Counted from the first letter of the stretch, positions 9,387 to 22,733 are shown. The stretch is 64,000 nucleotides of DNA from Gammaproteobacteria bacterium (GCA_002746645.1 PDPU01000042.1:1-64000); one strand, 5' to 3'. Notes: generated by a model from the letters alone, not told the origin. Made by a program: numbers and translations.

Positions 9387-9776
9387 TCTGATTGCGGCTG
9401 ATCAGTTGCACTGATCGCAGCTGATCGTCTCCGCACATCGTCTCGGTGGAGCGGTGGCGTGCGGACAGGTTGCAGATGCCGTTCGAGGTTTCCGGTGAGC
9501 ATCAACCCCGGGCAGCGAGCGAGATTCAGGCAGGGCCGGAGAAGGATATATTCTCCGGTTTTACAGACTCGGGCCTTCAATTCCGATTAGAATACGCGGC
9601 CCGGCGTTGCTTCGTACCGTCCGGGCATCAGCGGCGAACCCAGGTTCCGGCCGCTGCCTTGGTCGACGCCGCCACCGCTGTGTCGATTCCATCGCGGAAC
9701 GTACCCTGACACTCCGACGTTCCCGGTGTTCATCAACCCGCAGCCCATCTGGCTGCCAGCAGTACGGGAGAAAACA
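9387..9776 (+). other. infC-rpmI intergenic region / rpmI leader
   Basis: This 390-base stretch has no gene. It begins with several CTGATC copies between 9383 and 9424 that can pair with each other, and it contains a clear terminator at 9536-9562. Just behind that is a -10-like TAGAAT (9588-9593), but no good -35 sits at 16-18 bases, so a separate rpmI promoter is only a guess. In E. coli the leader of rpmI holds the L20 translational operator. An equivalent RNA fold may lie here but cannot be shown by eye. Confidence 0.4.
9536..9562 (+). terminator. Intrinsic terminator between infC and rpmI
   Basis: CCGGAGAA pairs perfectly with TTCTCCGG around the loop GGATATA and is followed by TTTTA. 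The eight-pair GC-rich stem and U-run fit a Rho-independent terminator that would separate thrS-infC transcripts from rpmI-rplT, completely or partly. Confidence 0.75.
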
Positions 9777-9983
9777 GTGTCTGCGAAGAAACAGAAGTCC
9801 GTCTCGGGCGCCGCAAAACGGTTCAAGCGAACCGGCTCCGGCGGTTACAAGCGCAAGAACTCGCACCTTCGGCACATCCTGACGAAGAAGAGTTCCAAGC
9901 GGAAGCGCCACCTGCGTGGCGGCGACATGGTTCACGAGAGCGATGTCGTGCTGATCCGCCGCATGCTGCCGAACAACCGCTGA
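9777..9983 (+). CDS. rpmI: 50S ribosomal protein L35
   Basis: This 68-residue basic protein begins [20 protein letters not shown] and ends RRMLPNNR, with the family signature KRKRHLR. The GTG at 9777 is the true start: it sits behind a GGGAGA ribosome site, and the upstream codons in the ORF track are not family-like. L35 is a small late-assembling protein of the large subunit. It is followed 26 bases later by rplT, the usual pairing. In E. coli the pair is repressed by L20. Confidence 0.95.
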   Translation: MSAKKQKSVSGAAKRFKRTGSGGYKRKNSHLRHILTKKSSKRKRHLRGGDMVHESDVVLIRRMLPNNR

Positions 9984-10009
9984 TCCAACGCTGACGAAGG
10001 AGACGAACC

Positions 10010-10369
10010 ATGCCACGAGTCAAACGCGGTGTTACCGCACGCGCCAGTCACAAGAAAGTTCTCAAGCAGGCCAAAGGCTACCGCGGTGCCCGCAGCCGCG
10101 TCTTTCGCGTCGCCAAGCAGGCGGTCACGAAAGCCGGTCAGTATGCCTACCGCGACCGCAAGGCGAAGAAGCGCGCTTTCCGCCAGCTCTGGATTGCCCG
10201 CATCAACGCGGCGGCCCGTGCCAACGACATCACCTACAGCCGCCTCATTCAGGGGTTGAAGCTTGCCGGCATCGAGGTCGACCGCAAGATGCTGGCCGAC
10301 ATCGCCATCGCCGACGAAAAGGCGTTTACCGAAATCGCGAACAAGGCCAAGGCGGCGCTGCCGTCCTGA
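10010..10369 (+). CDS. rplT: 50S ribosomal protein L20
   Basis: This 119-residue protein begins [20 protein letters not shown] and contains the helical 23S rRNA-binding family core [16 protein letters not shown]. An AAGGAGA ribosome site precedes the ATG. L20 is needed early in large-subunit assembly and, in the organisms studied, represses rpmI-rplT translation through its C-terminal domain. The gene ends shortly before a terminator that separates it from pheS. Confidence 0.97.
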   Translation: MPRVKRGVTARASHKKVLKQAKGYRGARSRVFRVAKQAVTKAGQYAYRDRKAKKRAFRQLWIARINAAARANDITYSRLIQGLKLAGIEVDRKMLADIAIADEKAFTEIANKAKAALPS

Positions 10370-14046
<3,677 letters not shown>

Positions 14047-14047
14047 G

Positions 14048-14350
14048 ATGGCACTGACCAAGGCAGATCTCGCGGAACTCTTGTTCGAGGAACTTGGACT
14101 GAACAAGCGTGAAGCCAAAGAATTTGTAGAACAATTCTTCGAGCAGTTGAAAGAGGCACTCGAATCGGGGCATGATGTGAAGTTGTCCGGCTTCGGCAAT
14201 TTCACGCTGCGCGACAAGAAGCAGCGGCCGGGGCGCAACCCCAAGACCGGTGAGGAAATTCCGATCTCCGCGAGGCGGGTGGTCACCTTTCGCCCGGGGC
14301 AGAAACTCAAAGCACGCGTAGAGGCCTATGCTGGAAATCAGCAACAATGA
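14048..14350 (+). CDS. ihfA: Integration host factor alpha subunit
   Basis: This 100-residue member of the HU/IHF family begins [20 protein letters not shown] and contains the minor-groove-binding arm sequence [12 protein letters not shown]. The [13 protein letters not shown] ending and position behind pheT identify the alpha rather than the beta subunit. With IhfB it bends DNA at specific sites in transcription, replication and recombination. It starts one base after pheT and overlaps the following MerR gene by 23 bases. Confidence 0.95.
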   Translation: MALTKADLAELLFEELGLNKREAKEFVEQFFEQLKEALESGHDVKLSGFGNFTLRDKKQRPGRNPKTGEEIPISARRVVTFRPGQKLKARVEAYAGNQQQ

Positions 14351-14684
14351 CGAACTGCCGGTAATTCCCAGCAAGCGCTACTTCACCATCGGTGAAGTGA
14401 GCGAGCTCTGTCAGGTGCGTCCGCACGTGCTGCGCTACTGGGAGCAGGAGTTTCCGGGCCTCGAACCCGTGAAGCGCCGTGGCAACCGCCGCTACTACCA
14501 GCGCCACGACGTCATGCTGATCCGTCAGATTCGCAGCCTGCTCTACAACGAGGGCTACACGATAGGCGGTGCGCGTCAGCACCTCGAAGGCGATGGCGCA
14601 CGCGAAGACAACACCCAGTCGCAGCAGCTCATGCGCCAGCTGCGTGCCGAACTCGAGGAAGTGCGCAAGATCCTCCGCACCTGA
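14328..14684 (+). CDS. MerR-family transcriptional regulator
   Basis: This 118-residue protein has an N-terminal winged helix, with [22 protein letters not shown] as the recognition region and the second wing [20 protein letters not shown], followed by a short helical tail. It has no C-terminal metal-binding cysteines or ligand domain, so the signal it senses is unknown. A small MerR gene directly behind ihfA is a frequent arrangement in gammaproteobacteria. It overlaps ihfA and is probably translated from the same message. Confidence 0.88.
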   Translation: MLEISNNDELPVIPSKRYFTIGEVSELCQVRPHVLRYWEQEFPGLEPVKRRGNRRYYQRHDVMLIRQIRSLLYNEGYTIGGARQHLEGDGAREDNTQSQQLMRQLRAELEEVRKILRT

Positions 14685-14823
14685 GGCGCAGCGCAACCTG
14701 CCATGCCCCTCGAACGGTGGGGCAGTCCCGCGGGCAGTCCTGAACTCGCACTGCCGCAGATCAACGCGGGCGGAATTTTCTGCGAAGGTGCACCTGCAAG
14801 ACGGTAATCCCGATCGCGTTTGT

Positions 14824-14831
14824 GCTATTCT
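14824..14831 (+). promoter_or_regulatory. Extended -10 promoter of tRNA-Pro
   Basis: TGCTATTCT (TG, one base, TATTCT) lies 12 bases before the tRNA 5' end. No convincing -35 box is seen. The GC-rich stretch between the -10 and the tRNA fits a stringently controlled stable-RNA promoter. Confidence 0.4.
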
Positions 14832-14843
14832 GCTCGGCTCTGG

Positions 14844-14920
<77 letters not shown>

Positions 14921-15128
14921 GGCAAGCAGGGTGACACCGTGCCATCTCTTCTATCCGTCGTGTCACCGATCCGTGCGACGGTCACCCGTTTCCTGCATTA
15001 TCATGCTCAATATGGTAGAAGTGGAACCATGACACAACATTCCGGAGAGCCCAGCCTCTAGTATTCATTGCGTCAGCCGAGTCACAGAAGACGACGTCAA
15101 GATCAATTCCAGGCGAGGGAACAAGAGC

Positions 15129-16466
15129 ATGCTGGCAGACGAACTGCATATTGCGGTCACGAACATTGTCGATATTCTCGACGGCTCCCGTATTCTGCCG
15201 GCGCTGTCACAGTATCGATCCGCCGCCATCAACGACCGGGACAAGGCCTCGCGGGAACTGTCGCGCGCCGCGAACCACATCATCCAGCGCATGGACATGG
15301 TCTCGCGTCCCGAACGCCTCGTTGCCCGTGCCATGCACATCGAAGCGCTCGGCACGGCCGACTACTGGGAGCGGCTGCTCGGCGACAGCATCGACCCGCA
15401 CGAGCGCCAGGCCGAAATCGTGCGTCTCGGCTCACGCCTCATGTTCGCCACCAGCCAGTTGCCCTCGCTGGTGAAGGTGCTCATGAATCTGAACGGTCGT
15501 CTGGCCACCGTGCCGCACCACGTGCGTCTCTTCCGCCCGGGCAACAATCCCGAGGCGCTCGCTGCAGCCAGTGTCGCAGCCCTTGCCAACGAAAAGCAAT
15601 CCACCGCCGCTGCCTTGCCGGGCGTTGCCCGGGCGAGTGTCAATGGTCACGGAGTCAACGGCGCTGCCGACACGGCACTCAGCGGAGCTCATGCCGCAGC
15701 CCCGGGTGGCCGGGCAGCCGGAACCGGCAATGCCGCCGAGCCGCTGCGTGCCGGTGAGTCACGCATTCGCGTGCGGCTCGAAGATGCCGGTGAACGTGCC
15801 ACCGACCCCGACCGCATTGCCCGCACCATCGACGGCATCGACATGGTATACACGGCCTCGGCGAGCCTTGCGCGACGTCCGGCCATCGACCTGCGCCTCG
15901 AAGAACTCGGGCGTGGCCCCGGCAAGAGCCGCATCATCGAGTTCGTCGGTCAGACCGAAGCCGTGAAAGCCATGCAGGCGGTGCTCGAGTCCATCCCCGA
16001 AGCCCTTGCCGATCTCGACCCGGACGAGGAAGACATCGATCTCGAAGGCATCATCCAGTCGCTGCCGATCTTCGATGATCTCAAGGTGCTTGCCCGCAGC
16101 GGCCGCCTGCCCGAGAACGATTTCCGCGACATCAACGAAGCGATGTATCAGGGCGCACTCCTCACGCTAGAGAGTGGTGTGATTCTCGAGAGTGTCGAAC
16201 ACGCGCACGTGAGCTTCGACCAGACGGTTCCACCGATACTGAACCGTCGTGCCACCGGCACCAACGGTGCTGCTCATCCGCCGACAGTCAACGGCGCTGC
16301 TCATTCGGCTGCCGTCAACGGTGCCGCTCATCCAGGCGCAGTCAACGGTGCCCGCCCGCCGATGCCGGGTAGTCAGGGTCTGGTTGATGATGACCCTGCC
16401 ACGCGCTTGCAGCAGAACCAGGCAGTGGACGAACTGCTGCGAGCGATCGGCAACGGTAGTCGCTGA
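15129..16466 (+). CDS. Unrecognised 445-residue protein with NGAAH repeats
   Basis: No family is recognised. Residues 1-150 are predicted mostly helical (AANHIIQRMDMVSRPERLVA). A linker rich in Ala and Gly follows, then a more structured part around RIRVRLEDAGERATDPDRIA and SRIIEFVGQTEAVKAMQAVL, an acidic stretch DLDPDEEDIDLEG, and a low-complexity tail with three and a half 27-bp repeats encoding NGAAHxxxV. There is no signal peptide or membrane segment, so it is probably cytoplasmic. A GAGGGAA ribosome site precedes the ATG. It stands alone between tRNA-Pro and convergent copA. Function unknown. Confidence 0.75.
   Translation: MLADELHIAVTNIVDILDGSRILPALSQYRSAAINDRDKASRELSRAANHIIQRMDMVSRPERLVARAMHIEALGTADYWERLLGDSIDPHERQAEIVRLGSRLMFATSQLPSLVKVLMNLNGRLATVPHHVRLFRPGNNPEALAAASVAALANEKQSTAAALPGVARASVNGHGVNGAADTALSGAHAAAPGGRAAGTGNAAEPLRAGESRIRVRLEDAGERATDPDRIARTIDGIDMVYTASASLARRPAIDLRLEELGRGPGKSRIIEFVGQTEAVKAMQAVLESIPEALADLDPDEEDIDLEGIIQSLPIFDDLKVLARSGRLPENDFRDINEAMYQGALLTLESGVILESVEHAHVSFDQTVPPILNRRATGTNGAAHPPTVNGAAHSAAVNGAAHPGAVNGARPPMPGSQGLVDDDPATRLQQNQAVDELLRAIGNGSR
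16263..16358 (+). repeat. 27-bp tandem repeat inside the 445-residue protein gene
   Basis: Three full units begin at 16263, 16290 and 16317 and a partial one at 16344. Each encodes NGAAH followed by four variable residues ending in V. The units differ from each other mostly at third positions and in the last four codons. Confidence 0.85.
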
Positions 16467-16499
16467 ACGCCGGAGCAACGGGGCGGGCGCTGAACGCCG
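16461..16499 (+). repeat. Stop-codon-spanning repeat, also found at 45385
   Basis: CGCTGAACGCCG occurs at 16461, where it supplies the stop codon, and GCGCTGAACGCCG recurs 27 bases later. Nearly the same 37-39 bp sits at the stop codon of the sugar transferase gene at 45385, with about three mismatches and a two-base gap. Confidence 0.6.
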
Positions 16500-16517
16500 C
16501 ACCACCTGTCACCGCCG

Positions 16518-18968
16518 TCACCGCCACCGCCTGTGCGACGGTTTCGTCGGCACCGCTGGCTTCCAGCGCCGAAGCAACAGCGCGTTGGTCAGGACACTGA
16601 CGCTCGAGAGTGCCATCGCGGCCCCGGCGAACATCGGCGTCAGGAATCCGAAGGCGGCCAGCGGAATGCCGATCGTGTTGTAGACGAAAGCCCAGAACAG
16701 GTTCTGGCGAATCTTCCGCCGCGTGGCCCGGGAGATCGAGATCGCGTCGGCGATCAGCGTGGGTTCGGGCCGCATCAGCGTCACCCCTGCCGTGTGCATG
16801 GCCACGTCGGTGCCGGTGCCCATGGCAAAGCCCACGTCCGCTGCCGCCAGTGCCGGTGCGTCGTTGATGCCGTCACCGACCATGGCCACGGTACGGCCTT
16901 CGGCGCGCAGTGACTCGATCGTCCGCGCCTTGTCGGCAGGCAGCACCTCGGCAATGACCCGTGCGACGCCGAGCGCCTTGCCCACCATGTCGGCCGCAGC
17001 GCGGTTGTCGCCGGTGAGCATCACCGTTGCCACCCCTTCGGCCCTGAGGCGAGACAGGGCATCGCGGGAGGAGGCGCGTGGCTTGTCGCCAAGCGCGATG
17101 CCTCCGAGCAGACGATCACCGTCGCTGGCCCAGACCACGGTCATGCCGGCTGTCTCGAACTCGTCCGCCCGGGCCCGGTACTCACGCAGGTCGATCCCGC
17201 GCTCTGCCATCAACCGCGGGCTGCCGACAACGAGTTCGCGACCATTCACCCGTGCCGCGACGCCTTTTCCGGGGAGCGCCTTGAACTCGGCGGCCCGGTG
17301 AATCGCGAGCCCGCGTTCGGCCGCAGCGCGGCGCACGGCTTCGGCAAGCGGGTGTTCGCTGCCGTGCTGGGCTGCAGCCACGAGGCGCAGCAGTTCGTCC
17401 TCGTCATCCGCCAGAACCTCGTGCACCTCGGGGCGGCCTTCGGTGAGCGTGCCGGTCTTGTCGAGCACCACGGTGTCGACGGCCTGCGTCAGCTCCAGAG
17501 CCTGCGCATCCTTGATCAGGATGCCGGCACGCGCCGCCATGCCCGTGCCCACCATCAGGGCCGCTGGCGTAGCCAGCCCCAGAGCACACGGGCAGGCGAC
17601 GACCAGCACCGCCACGGCGTTGATGACGGCGTCTGCAATGCTCGCACCCGCGAAGATCCATCCCGCCAGCGTCACGGCGGCGATACCGACCACGACCGGA
17701 ACGAAGACCGAAGCCACGCGATCAACGGTTCGCTGAATCGGCGCCTTCGAGCCCTGGGCATCCTGAATCAGCGCGACAATCCGCGCCAGCATCGATTCCT
17801 CGCCGACGCTCGTCGTCTCCACGGCCAGAAGCCCGTCGCCGTTGATCGAACCACCGGTGACAGCCCCACCGACGCCCCTGAACACCGGCAGGCTCTCACC
17901 GGTAATCAGGGATTCGTCGAGCTGACTCTCGCCGTCGATGATCTTCCCGTCCACGGGAACCCGCTCGCCGGGCCGAATCACGACGATCTCGCCGCGACCG
18001 ACCGCTTCGGCGGGAACCTCGATTTCCCGACCCTGACGGCGGACGCGGGCGGTTTCCGGCCTGAGCGCCATCAACGTCCGAATTGCCTGCGTCGTGCCGT
18101 GCCTGGCCCGCGCTTCCAGCCACTTGCCGAGACGGACAAAGGTGATGACGGCCGCGGCGCTCTCGAAATAGAGGTGCCCGCCAGAGACCAGCATGACCAG
18201 GGACAAGCCGAAAGCCGCGGAAGTGCCGAGCGACACGAGCACATCCATGTTGGCGCCACCCGCTCGCAGCGCCGCCCAGGCAGCGCGATGGAATCGGGCA
18301 CCGGCGATCAGCTGCACCGGCGTGGCCAGCGCGAGCTGTACCCATCCCGGAAGCATCCAGTGAATGCCGAAGGGCGCCAGCAGCATCGGCATGATCAGCG
18401 GGGCAGTGAGCACCGCCGCTCCGATCAGCACCCACAGCTCGCGTCTGGCCTGCCGTTGCTCGGCCTTGTCGGCGGCTTCGCGTTCGGCAGCGGCCGATAC
18501 CGCCGGACTCGCGCCGAAACCGGCTTGCTCGACGGCTTCGATCAATCCGGCGGTGGACCTTGTGCCGCTGATCGTGGCAACGGTGGCGATTTCGCTGGCG
18601 AGGTTGACCTGCGCCGAGAGCACACCGGGCTGCTCGCGAAGCATCTTTTCCACGCGCCCTGCGCAGGAAGCGCAGGTCATGCCGTCGATGCGGAGCCGAA
18701 CCGTTTCGGGCAGCACCTGAAACCCCGCTTGTTCGATGGCGGACGCCAACTGCTCGAGATCGACACGGCTCGCGTCATAGTCGATGGTGGCGTTCTCACC
18801 GGCAAAACTGACCGCGGCTTCACTCACGCCGTCGATGTGCCGGAGAACCGATTCGATGCGGGCAGCACAGTTCACGCAGGACATGCCACCGATCGGCAGG
18901 GTGGTTCGCCGGCTTTCCTGCGATTGCGCCTTGACGTTCTGAGGTGTGGTGGCAGCTGCGGTGTTCAT
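16518..18968 (-). CDS. copA: Copper-translocating P-type ATPase
   Basis: This P1B-type metal pump of about 816 residues exports cytoplasmic Cu(I). Two N-terminal heavy-metal domains carry GMSCVNCA and GMTCASCA. Transmembrane helices with the ion-site motif [12 protein letters not shown] follow, then the phosphorylation site DKTGTLTEG, the SEHPLAEAV motif and the hinge [16 protein letters not shown]. The ORF track begins seven codons further upstream. I prefer the ATG at 18968 because the preceding residues are not family-like, but neither start has a clear ribosome site. No copper regulator or chaperone gene adjoins it, and it ends convergent to the 445-residue gene. Confidence 0.93.
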   Translation of the reverse strand: MNTAAATTPQNVKAQSQESRRTTLPIGGMSCVNCAARIESVLRHIDGVSEAAVSFAGENATIDYDASRVDLEQLASAIEQAGFQVLPETVRLRIDGMTCASCAGRVEKMLREQPGVLSAQVNLASEIATVATISGTRSTAGLIEAVEQAGFGASPAVSAAAEREAADKAEQRQARRELWVLIGAAVLTAPLIMPMLLAPFGIHWMLPGWVQLALATPVQLIAGARFHRAAWAALRAGGANMDVLVSLGTSAAFGLSLVMLVSGGHLYFESAAAVITFVRLGKWLEARARHGTTQAIRTLMALRPETARVRRQGREIEVPAEAVGRGEIVVIRPGERVPVDGKIIDGESQLDESLITGESLPVFRGVGGAVTGGSINGDGLLAVETTSVGEESMLARIVALIQDAQGSKAPIQRTVDRVASVFVPVVVGIAAVTLAGWIFAGASIADAVINAVAVLVVACPCALGLATPAALMVGTGMAARAGILIKDAQALELTQAVDTVVLDKTGTLTEGRPEVHEVLADDEDELLRLVAAAQHGSEHPLAEAVRRAAAERGLAIHRAAEFKALPGKGVAARVNGRELVVGSPRLMAERGIDLREYRARADEFETAGMTVVWASDGDRLLGGIALGDKPRASSRDALSRLRAEGVATVMLTGDNRAAADMVGKALGVARVIAEVLPADKARTIESLRAEGRTVAMVGDGINDAPALAAADVGFAMGTGTDVAMHTAGVTLMRPEPTLIADAISISRATRRKIRQNLFWAFVYNTIGIPLAAFGFLTPMFAGAAMALSSVSVLTNALLLRRWKPAVPTKPSHRRWR

Positions 18969-19201
18969 TGGTGGACATCGTAACTGCAATGGGGGAGGGT
19001 TGGGAGGGTGAGTGATTTCAAGGTTCTTGTTGGTTGTAAATGGTTTGCGGGTTGACGACGGAAGAGTTGCTGGTTTTCGGGAATCTGGTGCTTTGCCATT
19101 GCGGGGTGTCTTCAGGGAGCACTTTCCGCGGAATCAGGCGGTGGATGCGCTTTCTGTGCGTGATCAGTGGCGGGCGCTGAAGCAGCTTCAATGCGAGTCT
19201 G

Positions 19202-20041
19202 TCAGTCCATCAAACCTGCAACTCGCATCGCACGTGATACTGCGCGGTAGACTTGGTGAAAAGGAGGGAGGTCGGCCATCTGGGCACCAAGCCGAGTCGC
19301 CCACAATTGCTTGTATCGTTTCTCCTTGCGCTCCAATTCATCGCCGAGACCATCTCGGGTTCGGTTGCGGAACCCGAGCTTGCTGTCGATTTCGGGCAAG
19401 AGCATATCGAGATCGACGTGGCCTTCCGAGGTGAGGTGCCAAACGTCGTAAAGATCGCGCGGTTCATTGCGGGCTCGGTCGGTGAGTGCCACGATCTTTT
19501 CCACGATGATCTCATCCAGCGCATACGCCCGAATCGCGCAATCATCCGGTAGGTCGTCGTACTCCTTGTAGCCCCTCACGATTAGCCGCTCTTGAAGCGG
19601 ACAGACAATGCGCTCGCGGATCGTGATGTCAACCTTGATCTCCTTCATGGAACTGGTCGGCAGTGGTCCCTCATAGACCAGGTAGAACGTGTGGCTGTTC
19701 TGGTGCTTCTTCCGATCTTCGCGTGAGAACCGAAAGACGACGCCTGAGGCGCGCTGAACCTCGGCGTAGATGTCATCGAGAGCGGCAAGGATGTCATCGA
19801 GAGGCAACTCCTCGGTAAGTGTAAAGTCCAGATCCTCCGAGAAACGGTAGTCGCCGAAGTAACAGCGCTTGAGGGCTGTGCCGCCCTTGAATGCAAGTTG
19901 CTCGCGAAGTGGCGAGCGTGACAAGCCCACGAGGAACCAGGCGAGGCAGTAGTCCCGTTCAAGCACGGTTTCCGGGATGCGGCGGCCACCCTCACGAGCG
20001 AGGCGGTTGGAAAGGAGTGAGATGTTTCTCTGCGGAATCAT
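19202..20041 (-). CDS. AbiEii/AbiGii-type nucleotidyltransferase toxin
   Basis: This 279-residue member of the AbiEii nucleotidyltransferase family is the toxin half of a type IV-like toxin-antitoxin and phage-abortive system. The signature FKGGTALKRCYF and then RFSEDLDFTL (the GS...DxD-type active site) is intact at about residues 45-75. Family members studied biochemically add nucleotides to tRNA ends. It starts three bases after the stop of the AbiEi gene, so the two are co-transcribed. Chromosomal AbiE pairs are often carried on islands, which fits the transposon debris next door. No truncation is seen. Confidence 0.88.
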   Translation of the reverse strand: MIPQRNISLLSNRLAREGGRRIPETVLERDYCLAWFLVGLSRSPLREQLAFKGGTALKRCYFGDYRFSEDLDFTLTEELPLDDILAALDDIYAEVQRASGVVFRFSREDRKKHQNSHTFYLVYEGPLPTSSMKEIKVDITIRERIVCPLQERLIVRGYKEYDDLPDDCAIRAYALDEIIVEKIVALTDRARNEPRDLYDVWHLTSEGHVDLDMLLPEIDSKLGFRNRTRDGLGDELERKEKRYKQLWATRLGAQMADLPPFHQVYRAVSRAMRVAGLMD

Positions 20042-20044
20042 GAC

Positions 20045-20875
20045 TCAGGTCCTTACCACCGACTCAAGCTCTTCGGGCTCGACGTTGAGTCTGAGCCGCC
20101 AGCGAGCGAGATATTTTCCTTCATCGGGCATCATGGGATCCAGCACAGCGTAACTTGCCGTGAGTCGTTCGTGCAGGCGGTTCAATGCATGTGGAGCGTT
20201 CACCTCGAAGGTTTCGAGGAGGAATCCGAGCCGGCGAATCACGGCACCCACGTTCATGCGAAGTGCATAGTCGACAAGGCGGTCGGGATCGATATCGTCC
20301 CTTCTCATCCAGAAGCCCTTGGCCACCTCGGTGAACCCGCCGCAGTACTCGGATTGCTCCAGTCCGTCGATGATGGTTCGCGCGAGATCGCTCACCCTGA
20401 TCGTCTGAGTTCTGGTTGCCCAGTGATCGGTGATGCCGAAGATGCGGTTCGGCTTGCACCGAACGAAGCGGAATTCGGTCCCCAACACCATCCGAGGGCG
20501 GATGGAACGTGGAGAGGTCACATAGACAACGAGCTGCGGTTGAGTGACCATCTGGTGCAATTCCATCGCAGAGGCATGGGAGATGTAGTAGCTGGCATCC
20601 CCCGCCAGTTCACGCGCCACGACGAAGGGATTGCCCATGTACTCACACTCGCTTCCGAGTTCGTAGGGCACGAGGATGAACAATCCCGGCTTCAGTCGGG
20701 TCGTCACGCCGCGGCGAACGAGGGCGGCGGCGAAGTTTCGCGCCGCTTTCGGGGTGAGTCCGGTGATGTTCTGGACGTCGGCGTTTGAGAAGATGGTGTT
20801 GCCCCGATCATGAAGCGTTGTCACGAGTCGGGCAGCCTGGGTGCCGAGGGTCTTGAGAGGCTTGTCTGAATTCAT
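20045..20875 (-). CDS. AbiEi-type antitoxin / autorepressor
   Basis: Partner of the downstream toxin. The N-terminal winged helix (NADVQNITGLTPKAARNFAA) is followed by the AbiEi antitoxin domain (YISHASAMELHQM) and a C-terminal helical domain. I use the ATG at 20875, which has AAAAGG upstream; the track start is a GTG seven codons earlier without a ribosome site. Characterised AbiEi proteins neutralise the toxin without binding it tightly and repress the operon by binding inverted repeats in the promoter. An inverted repeat covers the start region here. Confidence 0.86.
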   Translation of the reverse strand: MNSDKPLKTLGTQAARLVTTLHDRGNTIFSNADVQNITGLTPKAARNFAAALVRRGVTTRLKPGLFILVPYELGSECEYMGNPFVVARELAGDASYYISHASAMELHQMVTQPQLVVYVTSPRSIRPRMVLGTEFRFVRCKPNRIFGITDHWATRTQTIRVSDLARTIIDGLEQSEYCGGFTEVAKGFWMRRDDIDPDRLVDYALRMNVGAVIRRLGFLLETFEVNAPHALNRLHERLTASYAVLDPMMPDEGKYLARWRLRLNVEPEELESVVRT

Positions 20876-20880
20876 CTGCA

Positions 20881-20905
20881 AAATGCCTTTTCTCACAAGG
20901 CACTT
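20881..20905 (-). promoter_or_regulatory. Inverted repeat, candidate AbiEi operator
   Basis: AAATGCCTT and AAGGCACTT form a nine-base inverted repeat with one mismatch and a seven-base spacer, lying immediately upstream of and across the antitoxin start. AbiEi regulators are known to bind such repeats. A second small palindrome TGACTCAGTCA and a GACTCAG direct repeat follow at about 20919-20937. Confidence 0.45.
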
Positions 20906-21035
20906 TGCACGTGTGATCTGACTCAGTCAAGACTCAGGATTAGTTTCTGTGTGCAATTCGTCTCTCTCTGATGTGCGGATGGATGTCAAATCATTAATTT
21001 CATGCCATAATTCAACGTGAGGGCACTCATGTGAG

Positions 21036-21251
21036 TCATCGCTGGCGCAGTGCCCACTTCCGGTTCTCCTTCGTAGCCTTGAGTTTTCTGGCGGCCTTCG
21101 CCTTCAGGCCCTGACGGCCGAGGATGGCCGCTATCGTCTTTTCGTTGGCGTGCAGCCCTTCTGCTGCAAGCTCGCGCTGGATCCTCGGTGCACCGTAGCG
21201 TTCCCCGTGCCGTTCGAAAACGCGCCTGACATGCCTGTCGCGCTCCTGCTG
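21036..21251 (-). pseudogene. IS3-family transposase (OrfB) N-terminal fragment
   Basis: On the minus strand a short piece resembles the HTH_21 region of IS3-family OrfB: VRRVFERHGERYGAPRIQRE then ANEKTIAAILGRQGL. Sequence before it, and sequence after KLKAT, is not transposase-like, so only about 60 residues survive. It abuts the unrelated transposase fragment on the plus strand near 21250. Confidence 0.6.
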
Positions 21252-21629
21252 TCGTCGCTTCCGACGCTCGATCTTGAGGAGCTGTTTCTCTTCGAATGCA
21301 CGCGCAAGGTCACCAATGACCGCGCGGTCTCGCTCAACGGGCGTCTGTTCGAGGTCGAGGCGGTGCTGGTCGGCGAGCGTGTGACACTGCGCCACGACCC
21401 CTCGCGCCCCGACGCGCCGGTCAACGTCTGGCATGATGGCAGGTTCATCGAGAAGGCACACCTTGTCGACACCTGTGCCAACTGCCACGTGCGTCGTCAT
21501 CGCCGCAGTGGCGTGATCGACGCCGATACCGGACATGCTGCCACTCATGCACGTCTCTCGATGCGTGCGTTCACCAGTGATGACACCGGCAACGGCACGG
21601 AAAAGCCTGATGCCGAGGAGGTGTGCTGA
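21252..21629 (+). pseudogene. Transposase C-terminal fragment (Mu-type C-terminal barrel)
   Basis: The plus-strand frame reads LDLEELFLFECTRKVTNDRA and GRLFEVEAVLVGERVTLRHD, the beta-barrel domain found at the C-terminus of DDE transposases that travel with ExeA-type ATPases. The HTH and DDE catalytic parts are missing upstream, where the IS3 fragment begins. The stop overlaps the ATPase start (TGATG), the usual coupling in such elements. A matching N-terminal half lies 6 kb downstream at 27733. Confidence 0.65.
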
Positions 21630-22429
21630 TGTATCTCAAGCACTTCGCCTTCACCCATTACCCCTTCGACCACATCCTCGAACCCGATGCGCTCTTCCCC
21701 TCGGCCGAGCAGGCCGAAGCCGAAAGCCGGCTTCGCCACCTGATCGAACTCCGCGGGATCGGACTGCTCACCGGTGAGTCCGGCAGCGGCAAGACCACCC
21801 TGTGTCGACGCCTGACCGAATCGCTGCATCCGGGTCTGTATCGGGTGCTCTACGTACCTCTCTCCACCGGCAACGTCATGGACATGTACAAGTGCGTGGC
21901 CTGGAACCTCGGGCTGCCCACCGAGAGAAACCGAGCAGCGGCCTTCCGCGCCATCCGTGCCGAGCTCTCGCGGCTGCTGATCGAGGGCAAGCAGCTGCCT
22001 CTGCCGGTCATCGACGAAGCCCAATATCTCCGGAACGATGTCCTCGAGGATCTTCGATTGCCGACCAACGACGAGATGGACTCCGAGAACCGTCTCTGCA
22101 TGCTGTTCGTCGGCCTCACCGAGTTGCGGCGTCGGCTGCAGATGTCGGTACACGAGTCTCTCGACCAGCGCATCGTGGTGCGTTACCAGCTGCCGGGACT
22201 CGCGCGCGAGGAACTCCCCGATGACCTCACCCATCGGCTCCGGCAGGTGAGTTGTGAGTTGCCCCTGTTCGAACCGGCGGCAATCGAGGCGATCCATCAG
22301 GCCACCCACGGCCTGCCACGGCGGATCAACCGCCTGGCCCACTGCGCGCTGGTGGCCGCCGCTGCCGGGAAGCAACACAACGTCTCTGCCGAACACGTGC
22401 AGCAGGCACTGACGGAGACCGACCCATGA
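21629..22429 (+). CDS. ExeA-like AAA ATPase, transposition helper
   Basis: This 266-residue AAA protein begins MYLKHFAFTHYPFDH, with Walker A TGESGSGKTTL, Walker B-like LPVIDEAQYL and a C-terminal LPRRINRLAHCALV segment typical of ExeA/TniB-type helpers. In intact elements this ATPase assists a DDE transposase in target selection or activation. It starts at the ATG at 21629, within the stop codon of the transposase fragment and behind GAGGAG; the track's GTG is two codons earlier. The reading frame is intact although its transposase is not. Confidence 0.8.
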   Translation: MYLKHFAFTHYPFDHILEPDALFPSAEQAEAESRLRHLIELRGIGLLTGESGSGKTTLCRRLTESLHPGLYRVLYVPLSTGNVMDMYKCVAWNLGLPTERNRAAAFRAIRAELSRLLIEGKQLPLPVIDEAQYLRNDVLEDLRLPTNDEMDSENRLCMLFVGLTELRRRLQMSVHESLDQRIVVRYQLPGLAREELPDDLTHRLRQVSCELPLFEPAAIEAIHQATHGLPRRINRLAHCALVAAAAGKQHNVSAEHVQQALTETDP

Positions 22430-22641
22430 GTCATGACTTCGGATTTGTCGTTCACGGCAGCGAGCACTGGAGCATCGACCGGATGATCGTGGTCCACGAT
22501 CTCTGTCAGAGCCTTGCCGAGGCGCTGATGCGGTGCCATGGCGAAGAGATGACGAGGCGCATGCTCGAGCTCGACGAAGAGTGGCGGGAAATGACGGGCG
22601 AGCAGGACCGGAACACGCTCGAACTACCGCTCGAGTACTGA
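22426..22641 (+). CDS. Small acidic protein of the ExeA-type transposon
   Basis: This 71-residue ORF overlaps the ATPase stop by four bases (ATGA). Its central part MRCHGEEMTRRMLELDEEWR is helical and charged. A small ORF of this kind commonly follows the ATPase in these elements. Function unknown. The coupling argues that it is translated. Confidence 0.6.
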   Translation: MSHDFGFVVHGSEHWSIDRMIVVHDLCQSLAEALMRCHGEEMTRRMLELDEEWREMTGEQDRNTLELPLEY

Positions 22642-22733
22642 AGCGACGAGTGTCCGGCTGCCACCGAGGCGGTCGGGCGCTGTCAAGGAGTGCCGGTCGA
22701 ATCCCGGAAAGAACCATTCTCCGGCATCAAACC

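Noticed and set aside
9560-9593. Full sigma-70 promoter TTTACA ... TAGAAT ahead of rpmI
   Set aside because: The spacing is 22 bases, too long, and TTTACA lies in the terminator tail; only the -10-like box is mentioned.
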